This document shows positions 39,171-53,600 of a stretch of 64,000 bases of DNA, piece by piece (positions within the stretch are counted from its first letter, which is position 1; every line of letters begins with the position of its first letter). The DNA comes from Solea solea (lineage: Eukaryota > Chordata > Actinopteri > Pleuronectiformes > Soleidae). The position numbers were made by a program, and so were the translations under genes. Under the pieces are notes generated by a model. That model did no database searches, had not been told where the DNA came from, and saw only the letters and a program-made list of their open reading frames with translations. Location of the stretch: NCBI RefSeq assembly GCF_958295425.1, contig NC_081149.1, positions 310,001 to 374,000 on the forward strand, written 5' to 3'.

Positions 39171-42100
39171 GAATGTGCACAAAAACAGACACAAATAGAA
39201 AAACACATCCAAACAGTGAAATCATTGCAAAATCAAACACAGAGGTTACAGAAGTATATCTTATAAGATGTTAACTTTATTTGTGAGGTTTATGTTATGG
39301 GCGAGGAGAAAATTGAAAAAAATCAGAAAACAGCCGTATACTTGCTGAATGTGCACAAAACAGACACAAATAGAAAAACACATCCAAACAGTGAAATCAT
39401 TGCAAAATCAAACACTGAAGGCATATAACTATATCTTATAAGATTTTAACTTTTTTTGTGAGGTTTATGTTATGGGACAGTAGAAAATTGAAAAAAATCA
39501 GAAAACAGCCGTATACTTGCTGAATGTGCACAAAAACAGACACACATAGAAAAACACATCCAAACAGTGAAATCATTGCAAAATCAAACACTGAAGGCAT
39601 ATAACTATATCTTATAAGATTTTAACTTTATTTGTGAGGTTTATGTTATGGGACAGTAGAAAATTGAAAAAAATCAGAAAACAGCCGTATACTTGCTCTA
39701 TGTGCACAAAAACAGACACAAATAGAAAAACACATCCAAACAGTGAAATCATTGCAAAATCAAACACTGAGGTTACAGAAGTATATCTTATAAGATGTTA
39801 ACGGTATTTGTGAGGTTTATGTTATGGGACAGTAGAAAATTGAAAAAAATCAGAAAACAGCCGTATACTTGCTGAATGTGCACAAAAACAGACACAAATA
39901 GAAAAACACATCCAAACAGTGAAATCATTGCAAAATCAAACACTGAAGGCATAAAACTATATCTTATAAGATTTTAACTTTATTTGTGAGGTTTATGTTA
40001 TGGGACAGTAGAAAATTCAAAAAAATCAGAAAACAGCCGTATACTTGCTGAATGTGCACAAACACAGACACACATAGAAAAACACATCCAAACAGTGAAA
40101 TCATTGCAAAATCAAACACTGAAGGCATATAACTATATCTTATAAGATTTTAACTTTATTTGTGAGGTTTATGTTATGGGACAGTAGAAAATTCAAAAAA
40201 ATCAGAAAACAGCCGTATACTTGCTGAATGTGCACAAAACAGACACAAATAGAAAAACACATCCAAACAGTGAAATCATTGCAAAATCAAACACTGAGGT
40301 TACAGAAGTATATCTTATAAGATGTTAACTTTATTTCTGAGGTTTATGTTATGGGACAGTAGAAAATTGAAAAAAATCAGAAAACAGCCGTATACTTGCT
40401 GAATGTGCACAAAAACAGACACAAATAGAAAAACACATCCAAACAGTCAAATCATTGCAAAATCAAACACTGAGGTTACAGAAGTATATCTTATAAGATG
40501 TTAACTGTATTTGTGAGGTTTATGTTATGGGACAGTAGAAAATTGAAAAAAATCAGAAAACAGCCGTATACTTGCTGAATGTGCACAAAAACAGACACAA
40601 ATAGAAAAACACATCCAAACAGTGAAATCATTGCAAAATCAAACACTGAGGTTACAGAAGTATATCTTATAAGATGTTAACTTTATTTATGAGGTTTATG
40701 TTACGGGACAATAGAAAATTGAAAAAAATCAGAAAACAGCCGTATACTTGCTGAATGTGCACAACAAAAGACACAAATAGAAAAACACATCCAAACAGTG
40801 AAATCATTGCAAAATCAAACACTGACGGCATATAACTATATCTTACAAGATTTTAACTTTATTTGTGAGGTTTATGTTATGGGACAGTAGAAAATTGAAA
40901 AAAAATCAGAAAACAGCCGTATACTTGCTGAATGTGCACAAAAAAAGACACAAATAGAAAAACACATCCAAACAGTGAAATCATTGCAAAATCAAACACT
41001 GAGGTTACAGAAGTATATCTTATAAGATGTTAACTTTATTTGTGAGGTTTATGTTATGGGACAGTAGAAAATTGAAAAAAATCAGAAAACAGCCGTATAC
41101 TTGCTGAATGTGCACAAAAACAGACACAAATAGAAAAACACATCCAAACAGTGAAATCATTGCAAAATCAAACACTGAAGGCATATAACTATATCTTATA
41201 AGATTTTAACTTTATTTGTGAGGTTTATGTTATGGGACAGTAGAAAATTGAAAAAAATCAGAAAACAGCCGTATACTTGCTGAATGTGCACAAAACAGTA
41301 ACAAATAGAAAAACACATCCAAACAGTGAAATCATTGCAAAATCAAACACTGAAGGCATATAACTATATCTTATAAGATTTTAACTTTATTTGTGAGGTT
41401 TATGTTATGGGACAGTAGAAAATTGAAAAAAATCAGAAAACAGCCGTATACTTGCTGAATGTGCACAAAAACAGACACAAATAGAAAAACACATCCAGAC
41501 AGTGAAATCATTGCAAAATCAAACACTGAGGTTACAGGAGTATATCTTATAAGATGTTAACTTTATTTGTGAGGTTTATGTTATGGGACAGTAGAAAATT
41601 GAAAAAAATCAGAAAACAGCCGTATACTTGCTGAATGTGCACAAAAACAGACACAAATAGAAAAACACATCCAAACAGTGAAATCATTGCAAAATCAAAC
41701 ACTGAAGGCATATAACTATATCTTATAAGATTTTAACTTTATTTGTGAGGTTTATGTTATGGGACAGTAGAAAATTGAAAAAAATCAGAAAACAGCCGTA
41801 TACTTGCTGAATGTGCACAAAAACAGCCACAAATAGAAAAACACATCCAGACAGTGAAATCATTGCAAAATCAAACACTGAGGTTACAGGAGTATATCTT
41901 ATAAGATGTTAACTTTATTTGTGAGGTTTATGTTATGGGACAGTAGAAAATTGAAAAAAACCAGAAAACAGCCATATACTTGCTGAATGCGCACAAAAAC
42001 AGACACAAATAGAAAAACATATCCAAACAGTGAAATCATTGCAAAATCAAACACTGAGGGTACAGAAGTATATCTTATAAGATGTTAACTTTATTTGTGA

Positions 42101-43440
42101 GGTTTATGTTATGGGCGAGGAGAAAATTGAAAAAAATCAGAAAACAGCCGTATACTTGCTGAATGTGCACAAAACAGACACAAATAGAAAAACACATCCA
42201 AACAGTGAAATCATTGCAAAATCAAACACTGAAGGCATATAACTATATCTTATAAGATTTTAACTTTTTTTGTGAGGTTTATGTTATGGGACAGTAGAAA
42301 ATTGAAAAAAATCAGAAAACAGCCGTATACTTGCTCTATGTGCACAAAAACAGACACAAATAGAAAAACACATCCAAACAGTGAAATCATTGCAAAATCA
42401 AACACTGAGGTTACAGAAGTATATCTTATAAGATTTTAACTTTTTTTGTGAGGTTTATGTTATGGGACAGTAGAAAATTGAAAAAAATCAGAAAACAGCC
42501 GTATACTTGCTGAATGTGCACAAAAACAGACACACATAGAAAAACACATCCAAACAGTGAAATCATTGCAAAATCAAACACTGAAGGCATATAACTATAT
42601 CTTATAAGATTTTAACTTTATTTGTGAGGTTTATGTTATGGGACAGTAGAAAATTGAAAAAAATCAGAAAACAGCCGTATACTTGCTCTATGTGCACAAA
42701 AACAGACACAAATAGAAAAACACATCCAAACAGTGAAATCATTGCAAAATCAAACACTGAGGTTACAGAAGTATATCTTATAAGATGTTAACGGTATTTG
42801 TGAGGTTTATGTTATGGGACAGTAGAAAATTGAAAAAAATCAGAAAACAGCCGTATACTTGCTGAATGTGCACAAAAACAGACACACATAGAAAAACACA
42901 TCCAAACAGTGAAATCATTGCAAAATCAAACACTGAGGTTACAGAAGTATATCTTATAAGATGTTAACTGTATTTGTGAGGTTTATGTTATGGGACAGTA
43001 GAAAATTGAAAAAAATCAGAAAACAGCCGTATACTTGCTGAATGTGCACAACAAAAGACACAAATAGAAAAACACATCCAAACAGTGAAATCATTGCAAA
43101 ATCAAACACTGACAGCATATAACTATATCTTACAAGATTTTAACTTTATTTGTGAGGTTTATGTTATGGGACAGTAGAAAATTGAAAAAAAATCAGAAAA
43201 CAGCCGTATACTTGCTGAATGTGCACAAAAAAAGACACAAATAGAAAAACACATCCAAACAGTGAAATCATTGCAAAATCAAACACTGAGGTTACAGAAG
43301 TATATCTTATAAGATGTTAACGGTATTTGTGAGGTTTATGTTATGGGACAGTAGAAAATTGAAAAAAATCAGAAAACAGCCGTATACTTGCTGAATGTGC
43401 ACAAAAACAGACACAAATAGAAAAACACATCCAAACAGTG
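39171..43440 (+). repeat. Mixed derivative block with aacacagagg and cagtaac tags
   Basis: The tag aacacagaggttac occurs here (39,236) and at 27,981, and cagtaacaaatag occurs here (41,297) and at 18,617, so the block combines segments related to both earlier regions. Several monomers have ttaacttttttt (39,450, 42,265, 42,440). The last gcgaggag of the window is at 42,115, and I saw no gagggtac monomer after about 42.06 kb. Confidence 0.7.
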
Positions 43441-46030
43441 AAATCATTGCAAAATCAAACACTGAAGGCATATAACTATATCTTATAAGATTTTAACTTT
43501 ATTTGTGAGATTTATGTTATGGGACAGTAGAAAATTGAAAAAAATCAGAAAACAGCCGTATACTTGCTGAATATGCACAAAACAGACACAAATAGAAAAA
43601 CACATCCAAACAGTGAAATCATTGCAAAATCAAACACTGAGGTTACAGAAGTATATCTTATAAGATGTTAACTTTATTTATGAGGTTTATGTTACGGGAC
43701 AATAGAAAATTGAAAAAAATCAGAAAACAGCCGTATACTTGCTGAATGTGCACAACAAAAGACACAAATAGAAAAACACATCCAAACAGTGAAATCATTG
43801 CAAAATCAAACACTGACGGCATATAACTATATCTTACAAGATGTTAACTTTATTTGTGAGGTTTATGTTATGGGACAGTAGAAAATTGAAAAAAATCAGA
43901 AAACAGCCGTATACTTGCTGAATGTGCACAAAAACAGACACAAATAGAAAAACACATCCAAACAGTGAAATCATTGCAAAATCAAACACTGAGGTTACAG
44001 AAGTATATCTTATAAGATGTTAACTTTATTTGTGAGGTTTATGTTATGGGACAGTAGAAAATTGAAAAAAATCAGAAAACAGCCGTATACTTGCTGAATG
44101 TGCACAAACACAGACACACATAGAAAAACACATCCAAACAGTGAAATCATTGCAAAATCAAACACTGAAGGCATATAACTATATCTTATAAGATTTTAAC
44201 TTTATTTGTGAGGTTTATGTTATGGGACAGTAGAAAATTGAAAAAAATCAGAAAACAGCCGTATACTTGCTGAATGTGCACAAAAACAGACACAAATAGA
44301 AAAACACATCCAAACAGTGAAATCATTGCAAAATCAAACACTGAGGTTACAGAAGTATATCTTATAAGATGTTAACTGTATTTGTGAGGTTTATGTTATG
44401 GGACAGTAGAAAATTGAAAAAAATCAGAAAACAGCCGTATACTTGCTAGTGTGCACAAACACAGACACAAATAGAAAAACACATCCAAACAGTGAAATCA
44501 TTGCAAAATCAAACACTGAAGGCATATAACTATATCTTATAAGATTTTAACTTTATTTGTGAGGTTTATGTTATGGGACAGTAGAAAATTGAAAAAAATC
44601 AGAAAACAGCCGTATACTTGCTGAATGTGCACAAACACAGACACACATAGAAAAACACATCCAAACAGTGAAATCATTGCAAAATCAAACACTGAAGGCA
44701 TATAACTATATCTTATAAGATTTTAACTTTATTTGTGAGGTTTATGTTATGGGACAGTAGAAAATTCAAAAAAATCAGAAAACAGCCGTATACTTGCTGA
44801 ATGTGCACAAAAACAGACACAAATAGAAAAACACATCCAAACAGTGAAATCATTGCAAAATCAAACACTGAAGGCATATAACTATATCTTATAAGATTTT
44901 AACTTTATTTGTGAGATTTATGTTATGGGACAGTAGAAAATTGAAAAAAATCAGAAAACAGCCGTATACTTGCTGAATGTGCACAAAACAGACACAAATA
45001 GAAAAACACATCCAAACAGTGAAATCATTGCAAAATCAAACACTGAGGTTACAGAAGTATATCTTATAAGATGTTAACTTTATTTATGAGGTTTATGTTA
45101 CGGGACAATAGAAAATTGAAAAAAATCAGAAAACAGCCGTATACTTGCTGAATGTGCACAACAAAAGACACAAATAGAAAAACACATCCAAACAGTGAAA
45201 TCATTGCAAAATCAAACACTGACGGCATATAACTATATCTTACAAGATGTTAACTTTATTTGTGAGGTTTATGTTATGGGACAGTAGAAAATTGAAAAAA
45301 ATCAGAAAACAGCCGTATACTTGCTGAATGTGCACAAAAACAGACACAAATAGAAAAACACATCCAAACAGTGAAATCATTGCAAAATCAAACACTGAGG
45401 TTACAGAAGTATATCTTATAAGATGTTAACTTTATTTGTGAGGTTTATGTTATGGGACAGTAGAAAATTGAAAAAAATCAGAAAACAGCCGTATACTTGC
45501 TGAATGTGCACAAACACAGACACACATAGAAAAACACATCCAAACAGTGAAATCATTGCAAAATCAAACACTGAAGGCATATAACTATATCTTATAAGAT
45601 TTTAACTTTATTTGTGAGGTTTATGTTATGGGACAGTAGAAAATTGAAAAAAATCAGAAAACAGCCGTATACTTGCTGAATGTGCACAAAAACAGACACA
45701 AATAGAAAAACACATCCAAACAGTGAAATCATTGCAAAATCAAACACTGAGGTTACAGAAGTATATCTTATAAGATGTTAACTGTATTTGTGAGGTTTAT
45801 GTTATGGGACAGTAGAAAATTGAAAAAAATCAGAAAACAGCCGTATACTTGCTAGTGTGCACAAACACAGACACAAATAGAAAAACACATCCAAACAGTG
45901 AAATCATTGCAAAATCAAACACTGAGGTTACAGAAGTATATCTTATAAGATGTTAACTTTATTTGTGAGGTTTATGTTATGGGACAGTAGAAAATTGAAA
46001 AAAAATCAGAAAACAGCCGTATACTTGCTG
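43440..46030 (+). repeat. Block related to 19.7-22.1 kb
   Basis: This carries the gctagtgtgc pair (44,446 and 45,852), gtgagatttatg (43,507 and 44,913) and gacggc with cttacaag (43,815 and 45,221) in a pattern parallel to 19.7-22.1 kb. It has two extra monomers in one place and a private gaatatgcac at about 43,570. Confidence 0.7.
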
Positions 46031-48900
46031 AATGTGCACAAAAACAGACACAAATAGAAAAACACATCCAAACAGTGAAATCATTGCAAAATCAAACACT
46101 GAGGTTACAGAAGTATATCTTATAAGATTTTAACTTTATTTGTGAGGTTTATGTTATGGGACAGTAGAAAATTGAAAAAAATCAGAAAACAGCCGTATAC
46201 TTGCTGAATGTGCACAAAACAGACACAAATAGAAAAACACATCCAAACAGTGAAATCATTGCAAAATCAAACACTGAGGTTACAGAAGTATATCTTATAA
46301 GATGTTAACTTTATTTGTGAGGTTTATGTTATGGGACAGTAGAAAATTGAAAAAAATCAGAAAACAGCCGTATACTTGCTGAATGTGCACAAACACAGAC
46401 ACACATAGAAAAACACATCCAAACAGTGAAATCATTGCAAAATCAAACACTGAAGGCATATAACTATATCTTATAAGATTTTAACTTTATTTGTGAGGTT
46501 TATGTTATGGGACAGTAGAAAATTGAAAAAAATCAGAAAACAGCCGTATACTTGCTGAATGTGCACAAACACAGACACACATAGAAAAACACATCCAAAC
46601 AGTGAAATCATTGCAAAATCAAACACTGAAGGCATATAACTATATCTTATAAGATTTTAACTTTATTTGTGAGGTTTATGTTATGGGACAGTAGAAAATT
46701 CAAAAAAATCAGAAAACAGCCGTATACTTGCTGAATGTGCACAAAAACAGACACAAATAGAAAAACACATCCAAACAGTGAAATCATTGCAAAATCAAAC
46801 ACTGAGGTTACAGAAGTATATCTTATAAGATGTTAACTTTATTTCTGAGGTTTATGTTATGGGACAGTAGAAAATTGAAAAAAAATCAGAAAACAGCCGT
46901 ATACTTGCTGAATGTGCACAAAAACAGACACAAATAGAAAAACACATCCAAACAGTGAAATCATTGCAAAATGAAACACTGAGGTTACAGAAGTATATCT
47001 TATAAGATGTTAACTTTATTTGTGAGGTTTATGTTATGGGACAGTAGAAAATTGAAAAAAATCAGAAAACAGCTGTATACTTGCTGAATGTGCACAACAA
47101 AAGACACAAATAGAAAAACACATCCAAACAGTGAAATCATTGCAAAATCAAACACTGACGGCATATAACTATATCTTATAAGATTTTAACTTTATTTGTG
47201 AGGTTTATGTTATGGGACAGTAGAAAATTGAAAAAAATCAGAAAACAGCCGTATACTTGCTGAATGTGCACAAAAACAGACACAAATAGAAAAACACATC
47301 CAAACAGTCAAATCATTGCAAAATCAAACACTGAGGTTACAGAAGTATATCTTATAAGATGTTAACTTTATTTGTGAGGTTTATGTTATGGGACAGTAGA
47401 AAATTGAAAAAAATCAGAAAACAGCCGTATACTTGCTGAATGTGCACAACAAAAGACACAAATAGAAAAACACATCCAGACAGTGAAATCATTGCAAAAT
47501 CAAACACTGAGGTTACAGAAGTATATCTTATAAGATGTTAACTTTATTCATGAGGTTTATGTTACGGGACAATAGAAAATTGAAAAAAATCTGAAAACAG
47601 CCGTATACTTGCTGAATGTGCACAAAAACAGACACAAATAGAAAAACACATCCAAACAGTGAAATCATTGCAAAATCAAACACTGAGGTTACAGAAGTAT
47701 ATCTTATAAGATGTTAACTTTATTTGTGAGGTTTGTTATGGGACAATAGAAAATTGAAAAAAAATCAGAAAACAGCCGTATACTTGCTGAATGTGCACAA
47801 AAACAGACACAAATAGAAAAACACATCCAAACAGTGAAATCATTGCAAAATCAAACACTGAGGTTACAGAAGTATATCTTATAAGATGTTAACTTTATTT
47901 GTGAGGTTTGTTATGGGACAATAGAAAATTGAAAAAAAATCAGAAAACAGCCGTATACTTGCTGAATGTGCACAAAAACAGACACAAATAGAAAAACACA
48001 TCCAAACAGTGAAATCATTGCAAAATCAAACACTGAGGTTACAGAAGTATATCTTATAAGATGTTAACTTTATTTGTGAGGTTTATGTTATGGGACAGTA
48101 GAAAATTGAAAAAAATCAGAAAACAGCCGTATACTTGCTGAATGTGCACAACAAAAGACACAAATAGAAAAACACATCCAAACAGTGAAATCATTGCAAA
48201 ATCAAACACTGAAGGCATATAACTATATCTTATAAGTTTTTAACTTTATTTGTGAGGTTTATGTTATGGGACAGTAGAAAATTGAAAAAAATCAGAAAAC
48301 AGCCGTATACTTGCTGAATGTGCACAACAAAAGACACAAATAGAAAAACACATCCAAACAGTGAAATCATTGCAAAATCAAACACTGAAGGCATATAACT
48401 ATATCTTATAAGTTTTTAACTTTATTTGTGAGGTTTATGTTATGGGACAGTAGAAAATTGAAAAAAATCAGAAAACAGCCGTATACTTGCTGAATGTGCA
48501 CAAAAACAGACACAAATAGAAAAACACATCCAAACAGTGAAATCATTGCAAAATCAAACACTGAGGTTACAGAAGTATATCTTATAAGATGTTAACTGTA
48601 TTTGTGAGGTTTATGTTATGGGACAGTAGAAAATTGAAAAAAATCAGAAAACAGCCGTATACTTGCTGAATGTGCACAAAAACAGACACAAATAGAAAAA
48701 CACATCCAAACAGTGAAATCATTGCAAAATCAAACACTGAGGTTACAGAAGTATATCTTATAAGATGTTAACTTTATTTGTGAGGTTTATGTTATGGAAC
48801 AGTAGAAAATTGAAAAAAATCAGAAAACAGCCGTATACTTGCTGAATGTGCACAAAAACAGACACAAATAGAAAAACACATCCAAACAGTGAAATCATTG
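46030..48900 (+). repeat. ~2.6-kb block, second copy, with an added monomer
   Basis: Partner of 33.9-36.5 kb at an offset of 12,136 bp. It shares aaaatgaaacac (46,969), ttattcatgag (47,545) and aaaatctgaaaac. Near 47,730 and 47,908 the ggtttgttatgggacaatag monomer occurs twice in a row, while the partner has it once and with acagtag. Confidence 0.75.
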
Positions 48901-48999
48901 CAAAATCAAACACTGAAGGCATATAACTATATCTTATAAGATTTTAACTTTATTTGTGAGGTTTATGTTACGGGACAGTAGAAAATTGAAAAAAATCAG

Positions 49000-50390
49000 A
49001 AAACAGCCGTATACTTGCTGAATGTGCACAAAAACAGACACAAATAGAAAAACACATCCAAACAGTCAAATCATTGCAAAATCAAACACTGAGGTTACAG
49101 AAGTATATCTTATAAGATGTTAACTTTATTTGTGAGGTTTATGTTATGGGACAGTAGAAAATTGAAAAAAATCAGAAAACAGCCGTATACTTGCTGAATG
49201 TGCACAACAAAAGACACAAATAGAAAAACACATCCAGACAGTGAAATCATTGCAAAATCAAACACTGAGGTTACAGAAGTATATCTTATAAGATGTTAAC
49301 TTTATTCATGAGGTTTATGTTACGGGACAATAGAAAATTGAAAAAAATCTGAAAACAGCCGTATACTTGCTGAATGTGCACAAAAACAGACACAAATAGA
49401 AAAACACATCCAAACAGTGAAATCATTGCAAAATCAAACACTGAGGTTACAGAAGTATATCTTATAAGATGTTAACTTTATTTGTGAGGTTTGTTATGGG
49501 ACAGTAGAAAATTGAAAAAAAATCAGAAAACAGCCGTATACTTGCTGAATGTGCACAAAAACAGACACAAATAGAAAAACACATCCAAACAGTGAAATCA
49601 TTGCAAAATCAAACACTGAGGTTACAGAAGTATATCTTATAAGATGTTAACTTTATTTGTGAGGTTTATGTTATGGGACAGTAGAAAATTGAAAAAAATC
49701 AGAAAACAGCCGTATACTTGCTGAATGTGCACAACAAAAGACACAAATAGAAAAACACATCCAAACAGTGAAATCATTGCAAAATCAAACACTGAAGGCA
49801 TATAACTATATCTTATAAGTTTTTAACTTTATTTGTGAGGTTTATGTTATGGGACAGTAGAAAATTGAAAAAAATCAGAAAACAGCCGTATACTTGCTGA
49901 ATGTGCACAAAAACAGACACAAATAGAAAAACACATCCAAACAGTGAAATCATTGCAAAATCAAACACTGAGGTTACAGAAGTATATCTTATAAGATGTT
50001 AACTGTATTTGTGAGGTTTATGTTATGGGACAGTAGAAAATTGAAAAAAATCAGAAAACAGCCGTATACTTGCTGAATGTGCACAAAAACAGACACAAAT
50101 AGAAAAACACATCCAAACAGTGAAATCATTGCAAAATCAAACACTGAGGTTACAGAAGTATATCTTATAAGATGTTAACTTTATTTGTGAGGTTTATGTT
50201 ATGGAACAGTAGAAAATTGAAAAAAATCAGAAAACAGCCGTATACTTGCTGAATGTGCACAAAAACAGACACAAATAGAAAAACACATCCAAACAGTGAA
50301 ATCATTGCAAAATCAAACACTGAAGGCATATAACTATATCTTATAAGATTTTAACTTTATTTGTGAGGTTTATGTTACGGGACAGTAGAA
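49000..50390 (+). repeat. 10-monomer (1,758-bp) repeat of 47.24-48.63 kb
   Basis: The order cagtcaaatc (49,065), ttattcatgag (49,303), aaaatctgaaaac and ggtttgttatggg (49,490) repeats 47,307, 47,545 and so on at an offset of 1,758 bp (10 monomers). This copy has one ggtttgttatggg monomer where the upstream copy has two, and one aagttttt monomer where the upstream copy has two. Confidence 0.75.
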
Positions 50391-51083
50391 AATTTAAAAA
50401 AATCAGAAAACAGCCGTATACTTGCTGAATGCGCACAAAAACAGACACAAATAGAAAAACACATCCAAACAGTGAAATCATTGCAAAATCAAACACTGAG
50501 GTTACAGAAGTATATCTTATAAGATGTTAACTTTATTTGTGAGGTTTATGTTATGGGACAGTAGAAAATTGAAAAAAATGAGAAAACAGCCGTATACTTG
50601 CTGAATGTGCACAAAAACAGACACAAATAGAAAAACACATCCAAACAGTGAAATCATTGCAAAATCAAACACTGAAGGCATATAACTATATCTTATAAGA
50701 TTTTAACTTTATTTGTGAGGTTTATGTTATGCGACAGTAGAAAATTGAAAAAAATCAGAAAAAAGCCGTATACTTGCTGAACGTGCACAAAGACAGACAC
50801 AAATAGAAAAACACATCCAAACAGTGAAATCATTGCAAAATCAAACACTGAAGGCATATAACTATATCTTATAAGATGTTAACTTTATTTATGAGGTTAA
50901 TGTTACGGGACAATAGAAAATTGAAAAAAATCAGAAAACAGCCGTATACTTGCTGAATGTGCACAACAAAAGACACAAATAGAAAAACACATCCAAACAG
51001 TGAAATCATTGCAAAATCAAACACTGAAGGCATATAACTATATCTTATAAGATTTTAACTTTATTTGTGAGGTTTATGTTACA

Positions 51084-52490
51084 GGACAGTAGAAAATTGA
51101 AAAAAATCAGAAAACAGCCGTATACTTGCTGAATGCGCACAAAAACAGACACAAATAGAAAAACACATCCAAACAGTGAAATCATTGCAAAATCAAACAC
51201 TGAGGTTACAGAAGTATATCTTATAAGATGTTAACTTTATTTGTGAGGTTTATGTTATGGGACAGTAGAAAATTGAAAAAAATCAGAAAACAGCCGTATA
51301 CTTGCTGAATGCGCACAAAAACAGACACAAATAGAAAAACACATCCAAACAATGAAATCATTGCAAAATCAAACACTGAGGTTACAGAAGTATATCTTAT
51401 AAGATGTTTACTTTATTTGTGAGGTTTATGTTATGGGACAGTAGAAAATTGAAAAAAATCAGAAAACAGCCGTATACTTGCTGAATGTGCACAACAAAAG
51501 ACACAAATAGAAAAACACATCCAAACAGTGAAATCATTGCAAAATCAAACACTGACGGCATATAACTATATCTTATAAGATTTTAATTTTATTTGTGAGG
51601 TTTATGTTACGGGACAGTAGAAAATTGAAAAAAATTTGAAAACAGCCGTATACTTGCTGAATGTGCACAAAAACAGACACAAATAGAAAAACACATCCAA
51701 ACAGTGAAATCATTGCAAAATCAAACACTGAGGTTACAGAAGTATATCTTATAAGATGTTAACTTTATTTGTGAGGTTTATGTTACGGGACAGTAGAAAA
51801 TTGAAAAAAATCAGAAAACAGCCGTATACTTGCTGAATGCGCACAAAAACAGACACAAATAGAAAAACACATCCAAACAGTGAAATCATTGCAAAATCAA
51901 ACACTGAGGTTACAGAAGTATATCTTATAAGATGTTAACTTTATTTGTGAGGTTTATGTTATGGGACAGTAGAAAATTGAAAAAAATCAGAAAACAGCCG
52001 TATACTTGCTGAATGCGCACAAAAACAGACACAAATAGAAAAACACATCCAAACAATGAAATCATTGCAAAATCAAACACTGAGGTTACAGAAGTATATC
52101 TTATAAGATGTTTACTTTATTTGTGAGGTTTATGTTATGGGACAGTAGAAAATTGAAAAAAATCAGAAAACAGCCGTATACTTGCTGAATGTGCACAACA
52201 AAAGACACAAATAGAAAAACACATCCAAACAGTGAAATCATTGCAAAATCAAACACTGACGGCATATAACTATATCTTATAAGATTTTAATTTTATTTGT
52301 GAGGTTTATGTTACGGGACAGTAGAAAATTGAAAAAAATTTGAAAACAGCCGTATACTTGCTGAATGTGCACAAAAACAGACACAAATAGAAAAACACAT
52401 CCAAACAGTGAAATCATTGCAAAATCAAACACTGAGGTTACAGAAGTATATCTTATAAGATGTTAACTTTATTTGTGAGGTTTATGTTAT
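51084..52490 (+). repeat. Tandem duplication of a 4-monomer, 704-bp unit
   Basis: Copies span about 51,084-51,787 and 51,788-52,490. Both contain, in order, gaatgcgcac, a gaggttac monomer, a second gaatgcgcac followed by the rare aaacaatgaaatc (51,347 and 52,051), gatgtttac, cacaacaaaag, gacggc with ttttaatttt, and aaaatttgaaaac. The copies differ at their outer ends only (gttacagg at the first start, ttatggaacag after the second). Confidence 0.85.
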
Positions 52491-52495
52491 GGAAC

Positions 52496-53600
52496 AGTAG
52501 AAAATTGAAAAAAATCAGAAAACAGCCGTATACTTGCTGAATGCGCACAAATACAGGCACAAATAGAAAAACACATCCAAACAGTGAAATCGTTGCAAAA
52601 TCAAACACTGAGGTTACAGAAGTATATCTTATAAGATTTTAACTTTATTTGTGAGGTTTATGTTATGGGACAGTAGAAAATTTAAAAAAATCAGAAAACA
52701 GCCGTATACTTGCTGAATGTGCACAAAAACAGACACAAATAGAAAAACACATCCAAACAGTGAAATCATTGCAAAATCAAACACTGAAGGCATATAACTA
52801 TATCTTATAAGATTTTAACTTTATTTGTGAGGTTTATGTTACGGGACAGTAGAAAATTGAAAAAAATCATAAAAACAGCCGTATACTTGCTGAATGTGCA
52901 CAAAAACAGACACAAATAGAAAAACACATCCAAACAGTGAAATCATTGCAAAATCAAACACTGAAGGCATATAACTATATCTTATAAGATTTTAACTTTA
53001 TTTGTGAGGTTTATGTTACGGGACAGTAGAAAATTGAAAAAAATCAGAAAACAGCCGTATACTTGCTTAATGTGCACAACAAAAGACAAATAGAAAAACA
53101 CATCCAAACAGTGAAATCATTGCAAAATCAAACACTGAAGGCATATAACTATATCTTATAAGATGTTAACTTTATTTATGAGGTTAATGTTACGGGACAA
53201 TAGAAAATTGAAAAAAATCAGAAAACAGCCGTATACTTGCTGAATGTGCACAAAAACAGACACAAATAGAAAAACACATCCAAACAGTGAAATCATTGCA
53301 AAATCAAACACTGACGTTACAGAAGTATATCTTATAAGATGTTAACTTTATTTGTGAGGTTTATGTTATGGAACAGTAGAAAATTGAACAAAAATCAGAA
53401 AACAGCCGTATACTTGCTGAATGTGCACAAAAACAGACACAAATAGAAAAACACATCCAAACAGTGAAATCATTGCAAAATCAAACACTGAAGGCATATA
53501 ACTATATCTTATAAGATTTTAACTTTATTTGTGAGGTTTATGTTATGGGACAGTAGAAAATTTAAAAAAATCAGAAAACAGCCGTATACTTGCTGAATGT
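52496..53600 (+). repeat. ~1.1-kb block, first of two copies 2,288 bp apart
   Basis: Shared with about 54,784-55,886. Landmarks are gcgcacaaatacaggcac (52,543 and 54,831), gaaatcgttgc, aatttaaaaaaatc, aatcataaaaacagcc, gcttaatgtgcacaac with the shortened tail caaaagacaaatag, gttaatgttacggg and gacgttac. The spacing is 13 monomers. At 53,388 this copy has gaacaaaaatcag where the partner has gaaaaaaatcag. Confidence 0.8.
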
